Notes: generated by a model from the letters alone, not told the origin. Numbered from the stretch's first letter, positions 47,031-55,967 are shown. The stretch is 64,000 nucleotides of DNA from Puia sp. (GCA_031292515.1 JARLGZ010000172.1:1-64000), one strand, 5' to 3'. Made by a program: numbers and translations.

Positions 47031-47759
47031 CTAAAAGATTCCGGGGGCGTCCGTCCAGTATTTCGGGACATTCAGAAACCGGATCTCGCGGCGGGAAAAA
47101 TCGACGATCCCTTCTTCCTTTAATTCGTTCAGCAATGTAGTGACCGTCTGCCGGGCACTTCCTATCAATTGGGCCACTTCTTCATGCGTCAGGTAATTCG
47201 GGATGATCGCCGTATCCAGCACGGTCTTCCGGTGTTGCCCATTGTCCTGCAGGAGTTCCTTCAGGAAGAGAAGCAGCCGCGTCCTGACATCCTTCTGCAG
47301 GATATTCTGGAGACGGTTCTCAAACCTCCTGAATTTCAAGCCTGCCAGTTTACTGAACTTGATGGAAATCTGGGGTTTCTTTTTCAACAGGTAGAGAAAG
47401 TTTTCGAGGGTGAATGAACACAGACTGATATCCGATTTAATGGCCTGCGCGAACTCTCCGTTCAGGTTGTTCCGCTCAAGGGTGAACTGGCCAAAAAAAT
47501 CTCCCGGGTTCAAAACATCCTTCGTCTGTTCGGTCCCATCTTCGTTGATCCGCCCGATGCGGATATGCCCTTTTTTTATAAAATAGATGATATTGTGGTT
47601 GTAGGCCTCGAAATAGACATACTCCCCCTTCTTCACTTCTTTAAAATTATCAAGGACGTCCAGTTCATGATACTCCTCTTCGCTGAGCTCCGCCCAGAGG
47701 CTGCATTTCCTGAGAAGCACAGCCTGATCTTCTGATTCGGGTAGTCTGGTTCGTGTCAA
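47031..47759 (-). CDS. Crp/Fnr family transcriptional regulator
   Basis: About 242 residues. A cyclic-nucleotide-binding-fold domain (residues 20-135) precedes a winged helix-turn-helix, LTHEEVAQLIGSARQTVTTLLNELKEEG. No Cys cluster typical of FNR iron-sulfur proteins is seen. No ATG fits: the frame opens with TTG at 47759 (stop upstream), or possibly GTG at 47723. Target genes unknown; the divergent small membrane protein is the nearest. Confidence 0.9.
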   Translation of the reverse strand: MTRTRLPESEDQAVLLRKCSLWAELSEEEYHELDVLDNFKEVKKGEYVYFEAYNHNIIYFIKKGHIRIGRINEDGTEQTKDVLNPGDFFGQFTLERNNLNGEFAQAIKSDISLCSFTLENFLYLLKKKPQISIKFSKLAGLKFRRFENRLQNILQKDVRTRLLLFLKELLQDNGQHRKTVLDTAIIPNYLTHEEVAQLIGSARQTVTTLLNELKEEGIVDFSRREIRFLNVPKYWTDAPGIF

Positions 47760-47847
47760 ACGGACGCTTTTTTATGGCCCTAAATTTAATGGAAAAAACC
47801 CGGGAATTAAGAGCAATAAATCCTAACTTCCGATAAATATACATAAG

Positions 47848-48045
47848 ATGGAAAACAGGGATAAAAGCATCCTCTACCTGGTTCTGGGTCTCTATACGCT
47901 CATGATCAGCTGGTATTACAACCATTCCTTCCTGCTCCTGATCATCCATTATATCTTCTGGCCGGTCTACCTGATTTATGAACTCCTGACCGGCAATTTG
48001 TCGCATGGCATGTGGAAGACGATCCCGGCCTCGTACTTTAAATGA
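47848..48045 (+). CDS. Small two-helix membrane protein
   Basis: A 65-residue protein with two hydrophobic helices (about 8-23 and 27-46) and polar ends. No family recognised. It is divergent from the Crp/Fnr gene, with 88 bp between, so it may be regulated by it. Confidence 0.6.
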   Translation: MENRDKSILYLVLGLYTLMISWYYNHSFLLLIIHYIFWPVYLIYELLTGNLSHGMWKTIPASYFK

Positions 48046-48054
48046 GGAGGTAAT

Positions 48055-48087
48055 GTCGCCCGCTCAACCAGGTCGCCCGCTCAACAG
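48055..48087 (+). repeat. Two near-identical 16-17 bp direct repeats
   Basis: GTCGCCCGCTCAACCAG (48055-48071) is followed by GTCGCCCGCTCAACAG (48072-48087). It lies just after the small membrane protein gene. Confidence 0.85.
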
Positions 48088-48183
48088 CCGGTAACGTTTT
48101 CCGCCGATTGAACCGGCAGTAAGTCCCGATCATCGGTAGTATTTCCTGTTCATTGATTCATTAGTGTCTCCCGATGAATGGAT

Positions 48184-49476
48184 CTAGTAATATCTCCCGA
48201 TAAGCCGGTTGTCCACGATCGTCTTTTTCAACATACGGGGATCGATGAGCCCCTGTCTGGAGTAGACTATTTTTCCGCCGGGTTCTACCAGGAGTGTATA
48301 AGGCAGGCCTCCCTGCCAATGCGGATCCACAGCCTCGACCAGGGGGCTCCCGCCGCCATTGCCATTGGAAAGGGTGCCGCCATCGGTAATATAATTGGTA
48401 CAGGACGCCTGTGCCTTTTGGAGGATCTGCAAAGCTTTATCCATTCCGGCAGTACCGTCCGTACTGATCGTCACCAACCCGAAATCTCTTTTCCTGTACA
48501 TCCGGTTGATCGTGATAAATTCGGGTAATTCGTTCAGAGAAGCCTCGCCCGAAGCAGACCATATCGTGAGAAGCAGCAGTTTATCCGTCTTATTGGCCAG
48601 CAGTTCCCGGATCCCGGGCACATCCAGTCTATCCAGCTTCACCGGCTCTTTGGCCCATTCTATCTTCGATCTCTCCACCCAGCCCCCTTTCTCAGCCCAT
48701 TTTATGGAACACCCAAAGACCTTCGTGGTCGGAACGGCGACCTCCCGTCCCCCCAGCAAGGCATCGATCGCGTTGCGGGCGTCGAAAGTATGCGGAACCT
48801 TTCCGGGCTTCTCGACATCGTCGATACGACCCTGGTAACGAAGCTTCCTATCCTTATCGAAAATGAAGACATGAGGAGTGGCCACGGGTCCGTAGGCTTT
48901 TGCTGTGGATTCGGTCTGGCCATCGTAGAGATAAGGGAAATTGTAGTTCTTCTCCGAAGCGCGGATCTTCATCTCTTCATAAGAATCGCCGAGATCCGTA
49001 TAACCCAGTTCGTCGAGATTGACGGAGCCGGGATCGTTCGGCATGATGGCGACGACAGCCACCCCCTTGTCTTTATAATCTTTTGTCAGCTGGATCACAC
49101 GATCTTCATAGGCCTGTGCGGTCGGACAGTGATCACAGGTGAAGACGATCACCAGGATCGCCGACCCGTTAAACGACGACAGCGTATAAGTCCTGCCATC
49201 GACGCCCTGCAGGCTGAAGTCCGGCGCCCGGGCGCCTATCGGAAGGGTCTTGTGTTCATCGGCGGGGATTTGAAGAGCATAAGCTGTAAACGGCGGGGAA
49301 GGCGGCGGAACAGGCAGCGGGGCAACCGATGCAACAAAGAGCCGGGCGCTCGCAGGATCAGAAAAAGGAGCAGCGGCGGACACAGCCCCTCCTAACAGCA
49401 CTACAGCCGCCAGGCCGGACAAGCCAGGACCGGACAAGCAATGTCTCATAAATGGAGATTTATGAGAAGTTATCAT
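48184..49476 (-). CDS. Two-domain thioredoxin-fold exported protein
   Basis: A 430-residue protein with an N-terminal hydrophobic leader (about 15-38). The first domain (about 78-240) is peroxiredoxin/AhpC-like, with the redox pair C-D-H-C in VFTCDHCPTAQAYED. The second (about 275-430) has the TlpA-like scaffold LLLTIWSASGEASLNELPEF, but the CxxC positions are replaced by S-A-S-G, so it cannot do dithiol exchange. The gene starts at ATG 49476 or 49449; a perfect hairpin spans the inner start. Confidence 0.85.
   Translation of the reverse strand: MITSHKSPFMRHCLSGPGLSGLAAVVLLGGAVSAAAPFSDPASARLFVASVAPLPVPPPSPPFTAYALQIPADEHKTLPIGARAPDFSLQGVDGRTYTLSSFNGSAILVIVFTCDHCPTAQAYEDRVIQLTKDYKDKGVAVVAIMPNDPGSVNLDELGYTDLGDSYEEMKIRASEKNYNFPYLYDGQTESTAKAYGPVATPHVFIFDKDRKLRYQGRIDDVEKPGKVPHTFDARNAIDALLGGREVAVPTTKVFGCSIKWAEKGGWVERSKIEWAKEPVKLDRLDVPGIRELLANKTDKLLLLTIWSASGEASLNELPEFITINRMYRKRDFGLVTISTDGTAGMDKALQILQKAQASCTNYITDGGTLSNGNGGGSPLVEAVDPHWQGGLPYTLLVEPGGKIVYSRQGLIDPRMLKKTIVDNRLIGRYY
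49444..49467. promoter_or_regulatory. Perfect 24-bp palindrome at the thioredoxin-fold gene start
   Basis: TCTCATAAAT (49444-49453) and ATTTATGAGA (49458-49467) are exact inverted copies around GGAG. The palindrome lies just inside the first ATG (49476) and contains the second possible ATG (49449). It could be an operator or an mRNA hairpin that blocks translation. Confidence 0.6.
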
Positions 49477-49552
49477 TTTTTGCAGAAATTAAAAAGAAAA
49501 TTCTTCGCACAGCGGCAAAGGCCAGCAGCCTGCCTTTCCGTCAAACGGCGCC

Positions 49553-49882
49553 CTAGTTCATACACTTCGCGGATAAAATGCAGGGGGGATCGATGGAATA
49601 TTCCTGATCCTTACTTTCCGGCGATTCACCGAGTTCCAGCTCCAGGAAAGATTCCGAAGCCCTTATCTGCCAGAGACGCAGATTCTTACCGTCGGCCGCC
49701 TTTGCGGAAATCTCAGGCAGCATATCGTATAACAGGCCATTCCAACAGGCTTCTTCGAGCCGTTCGTCCCGGGTCAGGTTATTATTCGTAGCATCCGGAT
49801 CCATTGACTGGTATTGCTGACGTCCGGAAAACCGGGTGCCCGTCAACAATAATATTTCCTGTTGTGTAGATTTCGGTTCCAT
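49553..49882 (-). CDS. Hypothetical protein
   Basis: A 109-residue protein with no signal or membrane segment. The conserved-looking C-terminal block is NLRLWQIRASESFLELELGE followed by YSIDPPCILSAKC. No family recognised. It lies 76 bp upstream of the thioredoxin-fold gene on the same strand. Confidence 0.6.
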   Translation of the reverse strand: MEPKSTQQEILLLTGTRFSGRQQYQSMDPDATNNNLTRDERLEEACWNGLLYDMLPEISAKAADGKNLRLWQIRASESFLELELGESPESKDQEYSIDPPCILSAKCMN

Positions 49883-50064
49883 ACTATGAGATTTAAAGTT
49901 CTCTGATAGTTAGAACGCAAAACCGGCTAAAATGACGACGGAAAATCAAAAAATCCTGTTAAAATACATGACAACCTATACGGATATCCGGGATTGCCCA
50001 TCAGCGGGGAGCCCGGTCATTTGACTTCCGACCCAAGACATCCCGATCCGCGCGCCCGAAAGCC

Positions 50065-52476
50065 TTATTCCGACTTCAACGCCTGCACCGGGTTTGCCAG
50101 CGCCGCGCGCAAGGACTGTTGACTGATGGACAGCAGCGCAATCAGGACGGTAGAAATACCGGACACCAGGAATATCCCGATCCCCAGGTCGACATGATAG
50201 GCAAAACCTTGCAGCCATCTGGTCATCAGCCAGGCCGACAAAGGGAAGGCTATCAAGAGCGCAAACCCGATCAATCCTAACACGTCCCGGGATAACAAAA
50301 GGATGACACTGCCCGTGCTGGCGCCGACAACCTTCCGGATGCCGATCTCCTTTTGTCTCTTCTGCGCCGTAAAAGCAGCCAGGCCAAAAAGTCCCAGACA
50401 GGATATGACGATCGTGACACCTGCAAAATATTTTGAGAGCAGGGCCACCTTCTCCTCCGAAGTATACAGCACCTGGTAGTCGTCATCCAGGAACCTGTAG
50501 TCGATCGAAGCCCCGGATTCGTGCTTCCTGTAAAGATCCGACAGCCTTTCGAGCGTCTCTTTCTCCCTCCCGGTTTTTATCCTCACCATGATTTTTGACG
50601 CCCTGGGCCCTTCGGTAAAATCAAAAAAACAGGGTTTCAGGTTTTCATGCAGGGACTGGAAGTTGAAATTTTTTGTCACCCCGATGATTTCCCGGTCTTC
50701 TCCCCAGAGATGAATCATCTTTCCGACGGGGTCTTTAAGGCCCATGATCGCGATGGCCGCTTCATTAAAGATGATATGCGATCTCTCCTGTCCGAAAGCC
50801 CTTGAGAAAGAGCGACCTTCTTTCATTTTTATTTCCGCTGTCTCGATAAAATCATAACCTACGGCCAGGTCGGTGAAATCGATGTGCGTGTCGGGATCCT
50901 TACCCTGCCAGGAGATATCGTAAGTCCCGCCATTGCGGTTGGTGATATTGTGTCTGAAACAGGCTGCATTCAGGACACCCGGCGTATTTTTCACCGCCAG
51001 CAGCAGGCTCTCAAGCCCACTGTCGTACTCCTTTACTGCGGCGGTATCTTTGTTATCGGGCAGGATGCCGCCCTTTTCAAAATAGAGCAGGTGGTCCCGG
51101 TTGTAACCCAGGTTTTTTGTCTCGATCAGGCGCATCTGCCGGTAGATGACGACCGCAGAAACGATGAACGCGACCGATAGCGTAAACTGAAAGACCACCA
51201 GCCCTCTCCTGACCAGCAGTTCCCCGATCCGGCGGCTGATTTTTCCCCTCAGTATGAGCGCGGGTTTAAAGCCGGAAAGATAAAGCGCGGGGTAACTGCC
51301 CGCCAGCACGCCGGTCATAACGGTGATGGCCAGAACGGTCATGACAAAAGAGAAGCCGGCATGTATACGCAGGTTTTTTTCGGTAATCCCGTTAAATTCC
51401 GGAAGCAACAGGACGACGATGACCAGCGCGATCAATACCGAAAGAACACTAAGACACAGGGACTCTCCCAGGTATTGCAGGACGATCCCTCCGCGGTTGG
51501 CCCCCAATACCATCTTCACGCCGATCTCCCGGATCCTCCGTTCCCCCCTGGCGGTAGACAGGTTCATAAAATTGATACAAGCGATGAGCAGGATGAAGAC
51601 GGCAATGATGGTAAACAACCTTACATACCCGATCCTGCCTCCCGCCGGTACGCCGTTCTCATAGTGGTTATAGAGATACCGGTCCGAGAAATGCTGAACG
51701 AACAAGGTGGATCTCGAATCCTTATACTGGCTTTTTATCAACCCCCTGATTTTGCTGTTGAAACTCGTGGCATCGGCCCCCTCTTTGATCATCACATAGG
51801 TATCCGGATCATTATTCCCCCAGCTTTGGAGTTTGGGGTTTTTATCCAGGAAGAGCCGGTAATCGAACACGATGTCGAATGCCGCGGCGGAATGAGCCGG
51901 TGGCTGCCGGAAGATCCCGGTGATACGGTACGATCCGCTATAGTCTTTTTGATCCCACCTGACGGTCCGGCCGACTATATTTTCGGTGGTATGGAATAGC
52001 TTTATTGCCAGTTCTTCGGAGAGGGCGATGGAATATTTATCCGGGAAAATACCGTTCTTATCCCCCCTGATAACCGGGTAGGAGAAGATTTTGAAATAGT
52101 CTTCTCCCACGAATTGCCCGGCTGCGGGGACCTGCCGCCCCCCTTCTGTCAGGATCCCATTCTTATCGAACCAGGACGGCGGGATGACGGCGGCGACGTA
52201 TTCGACTTCCGGGATGTCCCTGCGCAAGGTAGCCGCCAACAAGCCGGGCGTGGGCTCGGAGGTCACGATCCCCGTTGGCGTTTCGGTATTCTGCAAGACC
52301 TGGAAAATCCGTCCGTCGTGCTTGTTGAACCGGTCGACATGCAATTCGTCGGCAACCCAAAGATATATCAGCAGGGTGCAGGCCAAGCCGGTCGCCAGAC
52401 CCAATAAATTGAGGAGCGTATATTTCCGGTCCCGCCAAAGACTACGCCATGCGATTTTCAGGGATGCCTTATTCAT
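50065..52476 (-). CDS. ABC transporter permease, MacB/FtsX type
   Basis: An 803-residue permease with the same architecture as the one at 12917-15328: helix 1 near 20-43, a MacB-like periplasmic core, and two FtsX blocks with RIREIGVKMVLG and QKEIGIRKVVG. Sequence identity to the first permease looks moderate, so they are paralogues rather than a recent copy. No ATPase gene is adjacent. A perfect 27-bp palindrome lies 13 bp upstream of the ATG. Confidence 0.93.
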   Translation of the reverse strand: MNKASLKIAWRSLWRDRKYTLLNLLGLATGLACTLLIYLWVADELHVDRFNKHDGRIFQVLQNTETPTGIVTSEPTPGLLAATLRRDIPEVEYVAAVIPPSWFDKNGILTEGGRQVPAAGQFVGEDYFKIFSYPVIRGDKNGIFPDKYSIALSEELAIKLFHTTENIVGRTVRWDQKDYSGSYRITGIFRQPPAHSAAAFDIVFDYRLFLDKNPKLQSWGNNDPDTYVMIKEGADATSFNSKIRGLIKSQYKDSRSTLFVQHFSDRYLYNHYENGVPAGGRIGYVRLFTIIAVFILLIACINFMNLSTARGERRIREIGVKMVLGANRGGIVLQYLGESLCLSVLSVLIALVIVVLLLPEFNGITEKNLRIHAGFSFVMTVLAITVMTGVLAGSYPALYLSGFKPALILRGKISRRIGELLVRRGLVVFQFTLSVAFIVSAVVIYRQMRLIETKNLGYNRDHLLYFEKGGILPDNKDTAAVKEYDSGLESLLLAVKNTPGVLNAACFRHNITNRNGGTYDISWQGKDPDTHIDFTDLAVGYDFIETAEIKMKEGRSFSRAFGQERSHIIFNEAAIAIMGLKDPVGKMIHLWGEDREIIGVTKNFNFQSLHENLKPCFFDFTEGPRASKIMVRIKTGREKETLERLSDLYRKHESGASIDYRFLDDDYQVLYTSEEKVALLSKYFAGVTIVISCLGLFGLAAFTAQKRQKEIGIRKVVGASTGSVILLLSRDVLGLIGFALLIAFPLSAWLMTRWLQGFAYHVDLGIGIFLVSGISTVLIALLSISQQSLRAALANPVQALKSE

Positions 52477-52488
52477 ATTCCCAGGATT

Positions 52489-52515
52489 TACAAAAAATGA
52501 TGCTCATTTTTTGTA
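52489..52515. promoter_or_regulatory. Perfect 27-bp palindrome upstream of the permease
   Basis: TACAAAAAATGA (52489-52500) and TCATTTTTTGTA (52504-52515) are exact inverted copies around TGC. Position 13-39 bp before the start codon suits an operator for a dimeric repressor or a leader hairpin. Confidence 0.6.
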
Positions 52516-52569
52516 TAAAAACCGCGGACCTGTTAAAAGGTTACAGAAACTGCCTTATAATAAAATGGA

Positions 52570-52612
52570 AGCTTCGTACAAATACAAACAAGCTCTGTAC
52601 AAATAGAAATAA
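52570..52612. repeat. Two degenerate 21-bp direct repeats
   Basis: GCTTCGTACAAATACAAACAA (52570-52590) is followed by GCTCTGTACAAATAGAAATAA (52591-52611). They lie in the gap upstream of the permease gene. Confidence 0.6.
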
Positions 52613-52648
52613 GAAATACGTATAAGAGGGCAAAACAGGAAAGGAATG

Positions 52649-53059
52649 CTAAATCGAGAGCAAATAGTCCTCCGCTGTCATAACGGTTATTTCCGCGGCC
52701 TTGTAATCCTTCAGGTTCCTGGTCAGCAGGATGCTGACATGATTTTCCACAGCCGTAAAATATTGGATGGCGTCTTCGAAATCCTTAAAGGCAGAATTCA
52801 GCGCCAGATCGATAATCTTCTCGTCGACCGCTAAAACCTTGACCAAAACCTTAAAAGTGTTTAAAATCCTCCTGGAAGATGCCTGTGTGTACATCTTTGA
52901 TAAGAGGTAATGCAGATTGCTAAAAGACAGCGAAGATACAAAAAGGGTCAATTTTCCCTGATCGGCAAGCGTAAACAACAGGGCAGCAGGCTGATAATGT
53001 GGTTTTCTTTCAGCAAGCATATCTAACGCAATATCTGTATCGACAAACACTTTGTCCAT
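52649..53059 (-). CDS. PIN-domain toxin (VapC-like)
   Basis: About 136 residues from ATG 53059, one base after the antitoxin stop. The PIN fold has the acidic pair in VFVDTDIALDMLAERK, a mid-domain Glu/Asp (FKDFEDAIQYFTA) and a C-terminal RNLKDYKAA motif with the last acidic residue. Such toxins are ribonucleases of tRNA or mRNA. An in-frame start at 53113 would overlap the antitoxin and is less likely. Confidence 0.85.
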   Translation of the reverse strand: MDKVFVDTDIALDMLAERKPHYQPAALLFTLADQGKLTLFVSSLSFSNLHYLLSKMYTQASSRRILNTFKVLVKVLAVDEKIIDLALNSAFKDFEDAIQYFTAVENHVSILLTRNLKDYKAAEITVMTAEDYLLSI

Positions 53060-53060
53060 G

Positions 53061-53309
53061 TTAACCCTTATATTTTTTCGCCAGGAAAGAACCATAATCC
53101 TTCTTTCGATCATAGCCCTTGGGCAAATCCATGATCCCGGACAAACTTTTAACCAATGGAGATATCTCCGGTTCCGCCCTTTCCGTCAGGCTGACCTTAT
53201 TAAGATAGCCCTCGATTAGCTTTGACAAACTGATATTTTTATTTTTAGCATATCTTTTTGCCTGTTCGATGACCTTCTTATCCAAAGAAAGCGTGAGCTT
53301 CGTATCCAT
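53061..53309 (-). CDS. DUF6364 antitoxin
   Basis: An 82-residue protein. The N-terminus MDTKLTLSLDKKVIEQAKRYAKNKNIS is a ribbon-helix-helix motif that binds DNA as a dimer; the tail (PKGYDRKKDYGSFLAKKYKG) probably covers the PIN active site. It is cotranscribed with the toxin 1 bp downstream. Two TACGTA palindromes surround its -7 box, as expected for autorepression. Confidence 0.88.
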   Translation of the reverse strand: MDTKLTLSLDKKVIEQAKRYAKNKNISLSKLIEGYLNKVSLTERAEPEISPLVKSLSGIMDLPKGYDRKKDYGSFLAKKYKG

Positions 53310-53319
53310 AAATTTTATT

Positions 53320-53348
53320 TACGTACAAAAATAATAAAAGTATACGTA
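53320..53348 (-). promoter_or_regulatory. Toxin-antitoxin promoter with paired TACGTA operators
   Basis: TATTTTTG on the minus strand (53326-53333) matches the -7 box. TACGTA palindromes flank it at 53320-53325 and 53343-53348, centres 23 bp apart. This is the expected layout for a ribbon-helix-helix antitoxin repressing its own operon. Confidence 0.5.
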
Positions 53349-53360
53349 TTTTCATAGCCC

Positions 53361-53984
53361 ATGATTTCGACAAATGCAAAGACGATCAACCTCCTCGCCG
53401 TATCGGGGAGCCTCCGCAAGACATCCTCGAACCGGAATATCCTGCTGGCGGCCGCGGAACTCGCACCGGAATATGTCAGCTATACAATCTATGAAGACCT
53501 GGAGACGCTCCCGCCCTTCAATCCCGACAAAGAGGAAGGTGACGAAGCGGTCCGGCAATGGAGACAACGGGTAAAAGACGCGGATGGAATCCTCATCTGC
53601 ACTCCCGAATATGCATTCGGGGTACCCGGCGCCCTGAAGAATGCATTGGACTGGCTGGTATCTTCGGGAGAACTCAATGACAAACCGGTCGCTGCCATCA
53701 GCGCCTCTCCTCTGCCGGCCGGTGGCGACAAAGCCCTCGCCTCCCTTTTGTGGACCCTGAAAGCACTGGGAACGAGGATGACGATCCCGGCTTCGGCAAT
53801 GAACACGATCTGCCATCCGGGAACGGATACGAACCCGAACCCGATACTAAACCTTAACGCCTTTAGCATCCCGGCGGCCGGCAAAAAAATAAATGAGAGG
53901 GGCGAACTTACCGATCCCGCAACCCGGCAACAACTCGGGACCCTGCTGGAAGCCCTCACCGATTCGATCACCAACCCTCACTGA
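53361..53984 (+). CDS. NADPH-dependent FMN reductase family protein
   Basis: A 207-residue flavodoxin-fold protein. The FMN phosphate loop is AVSGSLRKTSSN, followed by GILICTPEYAFGVPGALKNALDW, the signature of the family. Members reduce flavin, quinone, azo compounds or chromate. It is divergent from the antitoxin gene and has no partner. Confidence 0.93.
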   Translation: MISTNAKTINLLAVSGSLRKTSSNRNILLAAAELAPEYVSYTIYEDLETLPPFNPDKEEGDEAVRQWRQRVKDADGILICTPEYAFGVPGALKNALDWLVSSGELNDKPVAAISASPLPAGGDKALASLLWTLKALGTRMTIPASAMNTICHPGTDTNPNPILNLNAFSIPAAGKKINERGELTDPATRQQLGTLLEALTDSITNPH

Positions 53985-54063
53985 TTCGATTTTTTTTAAG
54001 AAATAATTTACCGGGCTATGGAATTTATCCATACGTGAATCTGTAGTCTCAAATACAATCCCC

Positions 54064-54735
54064 ATGCGTAGAGCGAAGCTTGCCCGCAAGAGCACGAGCA
54101 TCGACATGACAGCGATGTGCGATGTCGCGTTCCTGTTATTGTCATATTTCATCATCGTGGCGCACTTCAAGAAACCGGAGAAGATCGAGATCACCACTCC
54201 CGGCTCCGTATCCACGAAATTGCTGGAAGATAAAAATATCGTGATGATCACGATGGATAAGGGGGGAAGGGTCTTTTTTTCAGTTTCGGATGCCAACACC
54301 TCGCAGAAGGCGGACATCATAGACAAAATCAACCTATCCAGGAACCTGGGGCTGACGGATGGCGAAAAAGCCAATTTCTCAAAAATGCAGGGTGCCTATA
54401 TCGCCGTCCCCTTCTCGCAGCTAAAATCCTATCTTCAGCATCCTCCTGCCCAGTTGAAAGACGCCTCCTATACCGGCATACCCGTGACCGATAGTCTGCA
54501 CAACGAATTGACGGAGTGGATCGCCGCCTCGGTATCGGCTTTCGCCAACTCAAAGATGAATATCCTGGTCAATGGCGACAATGCGGCGAGATATCCCTCC
54601 TTCGGGGGTATATTGCTGGCACTGAAAAAGAATAACGAGAACAAATTCAATCTCGTCACCACTCCCGCGTCGGCTCCGCCCGGCAGCGAGTTGGCGCAAA
54701 CGCAGGCTCGGACGGGGAACAAAAAAGTCGAATAG
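54064..54735 (+). CDS. ExbD-type biopolymer transport protein
   Basis: A 223-residue protein with one membrane helix (about 19-38), IDMTAMCDVAFLLLSYFIIV, that includes the conserved Asp required for proton coupling. A periplasmic domain follows. ExbD normally works with ExbB and TonB to energise outer-membrane transporters, but neither is encoded nearby, so it must join a complex from elsewhere. A Ser/Pro/Ala-rich tail ends the protein. Confidence 0.9.
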   Translation: MRRAKLARKSTSIDMTAMCDVAFLLLSYFIIVAHFKKPEKIEITTPGSVSTKLLEDKNIVMITMDKGGRVFFSVSDANTSQKADIIDKINLSRNLGLTDGEKANFSKMQGAYIAVPFSQLKSYLQHPPAQLKDASYTGIPVTDSLHNELTEWIAASVSAFANSKMNILVNGDNAARYPSFGGILLALKKNNENKFNLVTTPASAPPGSELAQTQARTGNKKVE

Positions 54736-54755
54736 GCCTGTCGGGAGCCCCTATC

Positions 54756-54783
54756 GCAACCGGGCATCGGCAACCGGGCATCG
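54756..54783. repeat. Perfect 14-bp direct tandem repeat
   Basis: GCAACCGGGCATCG occurs twice in tandem (54756-54769, 54770-54783), between the convergent ExbD and glycoside hydrolase genes. Confidence 0.9.
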
Positions 54784-54791
54784 CCGAATCT

Positions 54792-55886
54792 CTATTTCTT
54801 TCCCGTCAGCGATTTGATCAGCGTGATCTCATCCTTGCTGAACGGAGTCCCATCCCTGCGGAAAATATCGTGGAACCATATCTTCGGTTCGGAGCCATCG
54901 GGTATCGGCGTGTCCCAGGCATAGATCGTATTGGTCTTGCCGGATACGAATCCCCAGTTTATCGCCCCCACGTTCCTGGATTTCAGCAACGGCATGATGC
55001 CGGCAAAGGTACTGTTACGGGTGCGGGCCATATATTCGGTGCAGATCAGCGGACGCCCATAGGTTTCCAGGGTATCGATGGCCGCGGCATGCCCTTGCTC
55101 GGGATCATAGTTGTGATAGGTGATCACATCGTCGTTATCCAGGAGAAACCGGTTCATCTCGTGCTCGTCGGAGCTGAACAGGCCGGCGGAAAGGGGCTGG
55201 TCGGGATTGACCTGGCGTCCCCAGCTAAAAACTTTTTTTAGCAGGGGCAGGCTCTTCGTGTTATAATCGCTGTTGCCCGCTTCGTTATAAAGATCCCATA
55301 AAAGGATCCTCTTGTCATGCTTAAAAGTCGTCAAGACATCCTTCACATATTTCTCGAGCAATACGACGAGCGTAGGATCGTCATAGTACAATTTTCCGGG
55401 ATCCCTGATCCAGCCGGAGTTGTGAATCCCGGGTTTTGGCGCAGGCTGTTTGCCTGCCTTGTAAGTTTCGCTCCAGCAGTCGTCGAAGAACACGAACAAA
55501 GGCGTAATATGATGTTTCGAAGCTATTTCCAGGAAGCGCTTCATCCGCGACTTGAATCCTTCCGGATCCTCCTGCCAGGCCAGGTGATGGAGAAAGACCC
55601 GCATGGTATTGAACCCTATAGACTGCGCATAGCCCAGCTCCCGGTCGATGGTGGCCGGATCGAAAGTCTCTTTTTGCCACATCTCCAGCTGGTTGATCGC
55701 TGTGCTCGGGATGAAATTACTGCCGCATAACCAGCCCCATTGCTTATACCACTGGACCGCCTTCTCCTTCGACCACACGGGTCTCTCCGTCTGGGCCCTC
55801 GGCGTGATGAGAAAGCAGATCGCGAAGGTGGCTAGAAGAAGAATCCGTTTCCGGCTCCCGGTGCTAAATGATCGGACGATAAACAT
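54792..55886 (-). CDS. Exported GH5-like glycoside hydrolase
   Basis: A 364-residue protein with a signal peptide (about 15-31, ending RAQ). It has a TIM-barrel architecture of clan GH-A. The acid/base Glu is in LLWDLYNEAGN (strand 4) and the nucleophile Glu in PLICTEYMAR (strand 7). Relatives are annotated as cellulases, xylanases or mannanases; the substrate cannot be read. Near a GH127 gene on the same strand, so plant hemicellulose or pectin is plausible. Confidence 0.88.
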   Translation of the reverse strand: MFIVRSFSTGSRKRILLLATFAICFLITPRAQTERPVWSKEKAVQWYKQWGWLCGSNFIPSTAINQLEMWQKETFDPATIDRELGYAQSIGFNTMRVFLHHLAWQEDPEGFKSRMKRFLEIASKHHITPLFVFFDDCWSETYKAGKQPAPKPGIHNSGWIRDPGKLYYDDPTLVVLLEKYVKDVLTTFKHDKRILLWDLYNEAGNSDYNTKSLPLLKKVFSWGRQVNPDQPLSAGLFSSDEHEMNRFLLDNDDVITYHNYDPEQGHAAAIDTLETYGRPLICTEYMARTRNSTFAGIMPLLKSRNVGAINWGFVSGKTNTIYAWDTPIPDGSEPKIWFHDIFRRDGTPFSKDEITLIKSLTGKK

Positions 55887-55967
55887 ATGGTGGTGTAATT
55901 TAAGGGTTATCAGTTTGGTTTCTTTCAGACTAATTTAGACAAATTTTGCATTCCGGTATCGTTTTAT

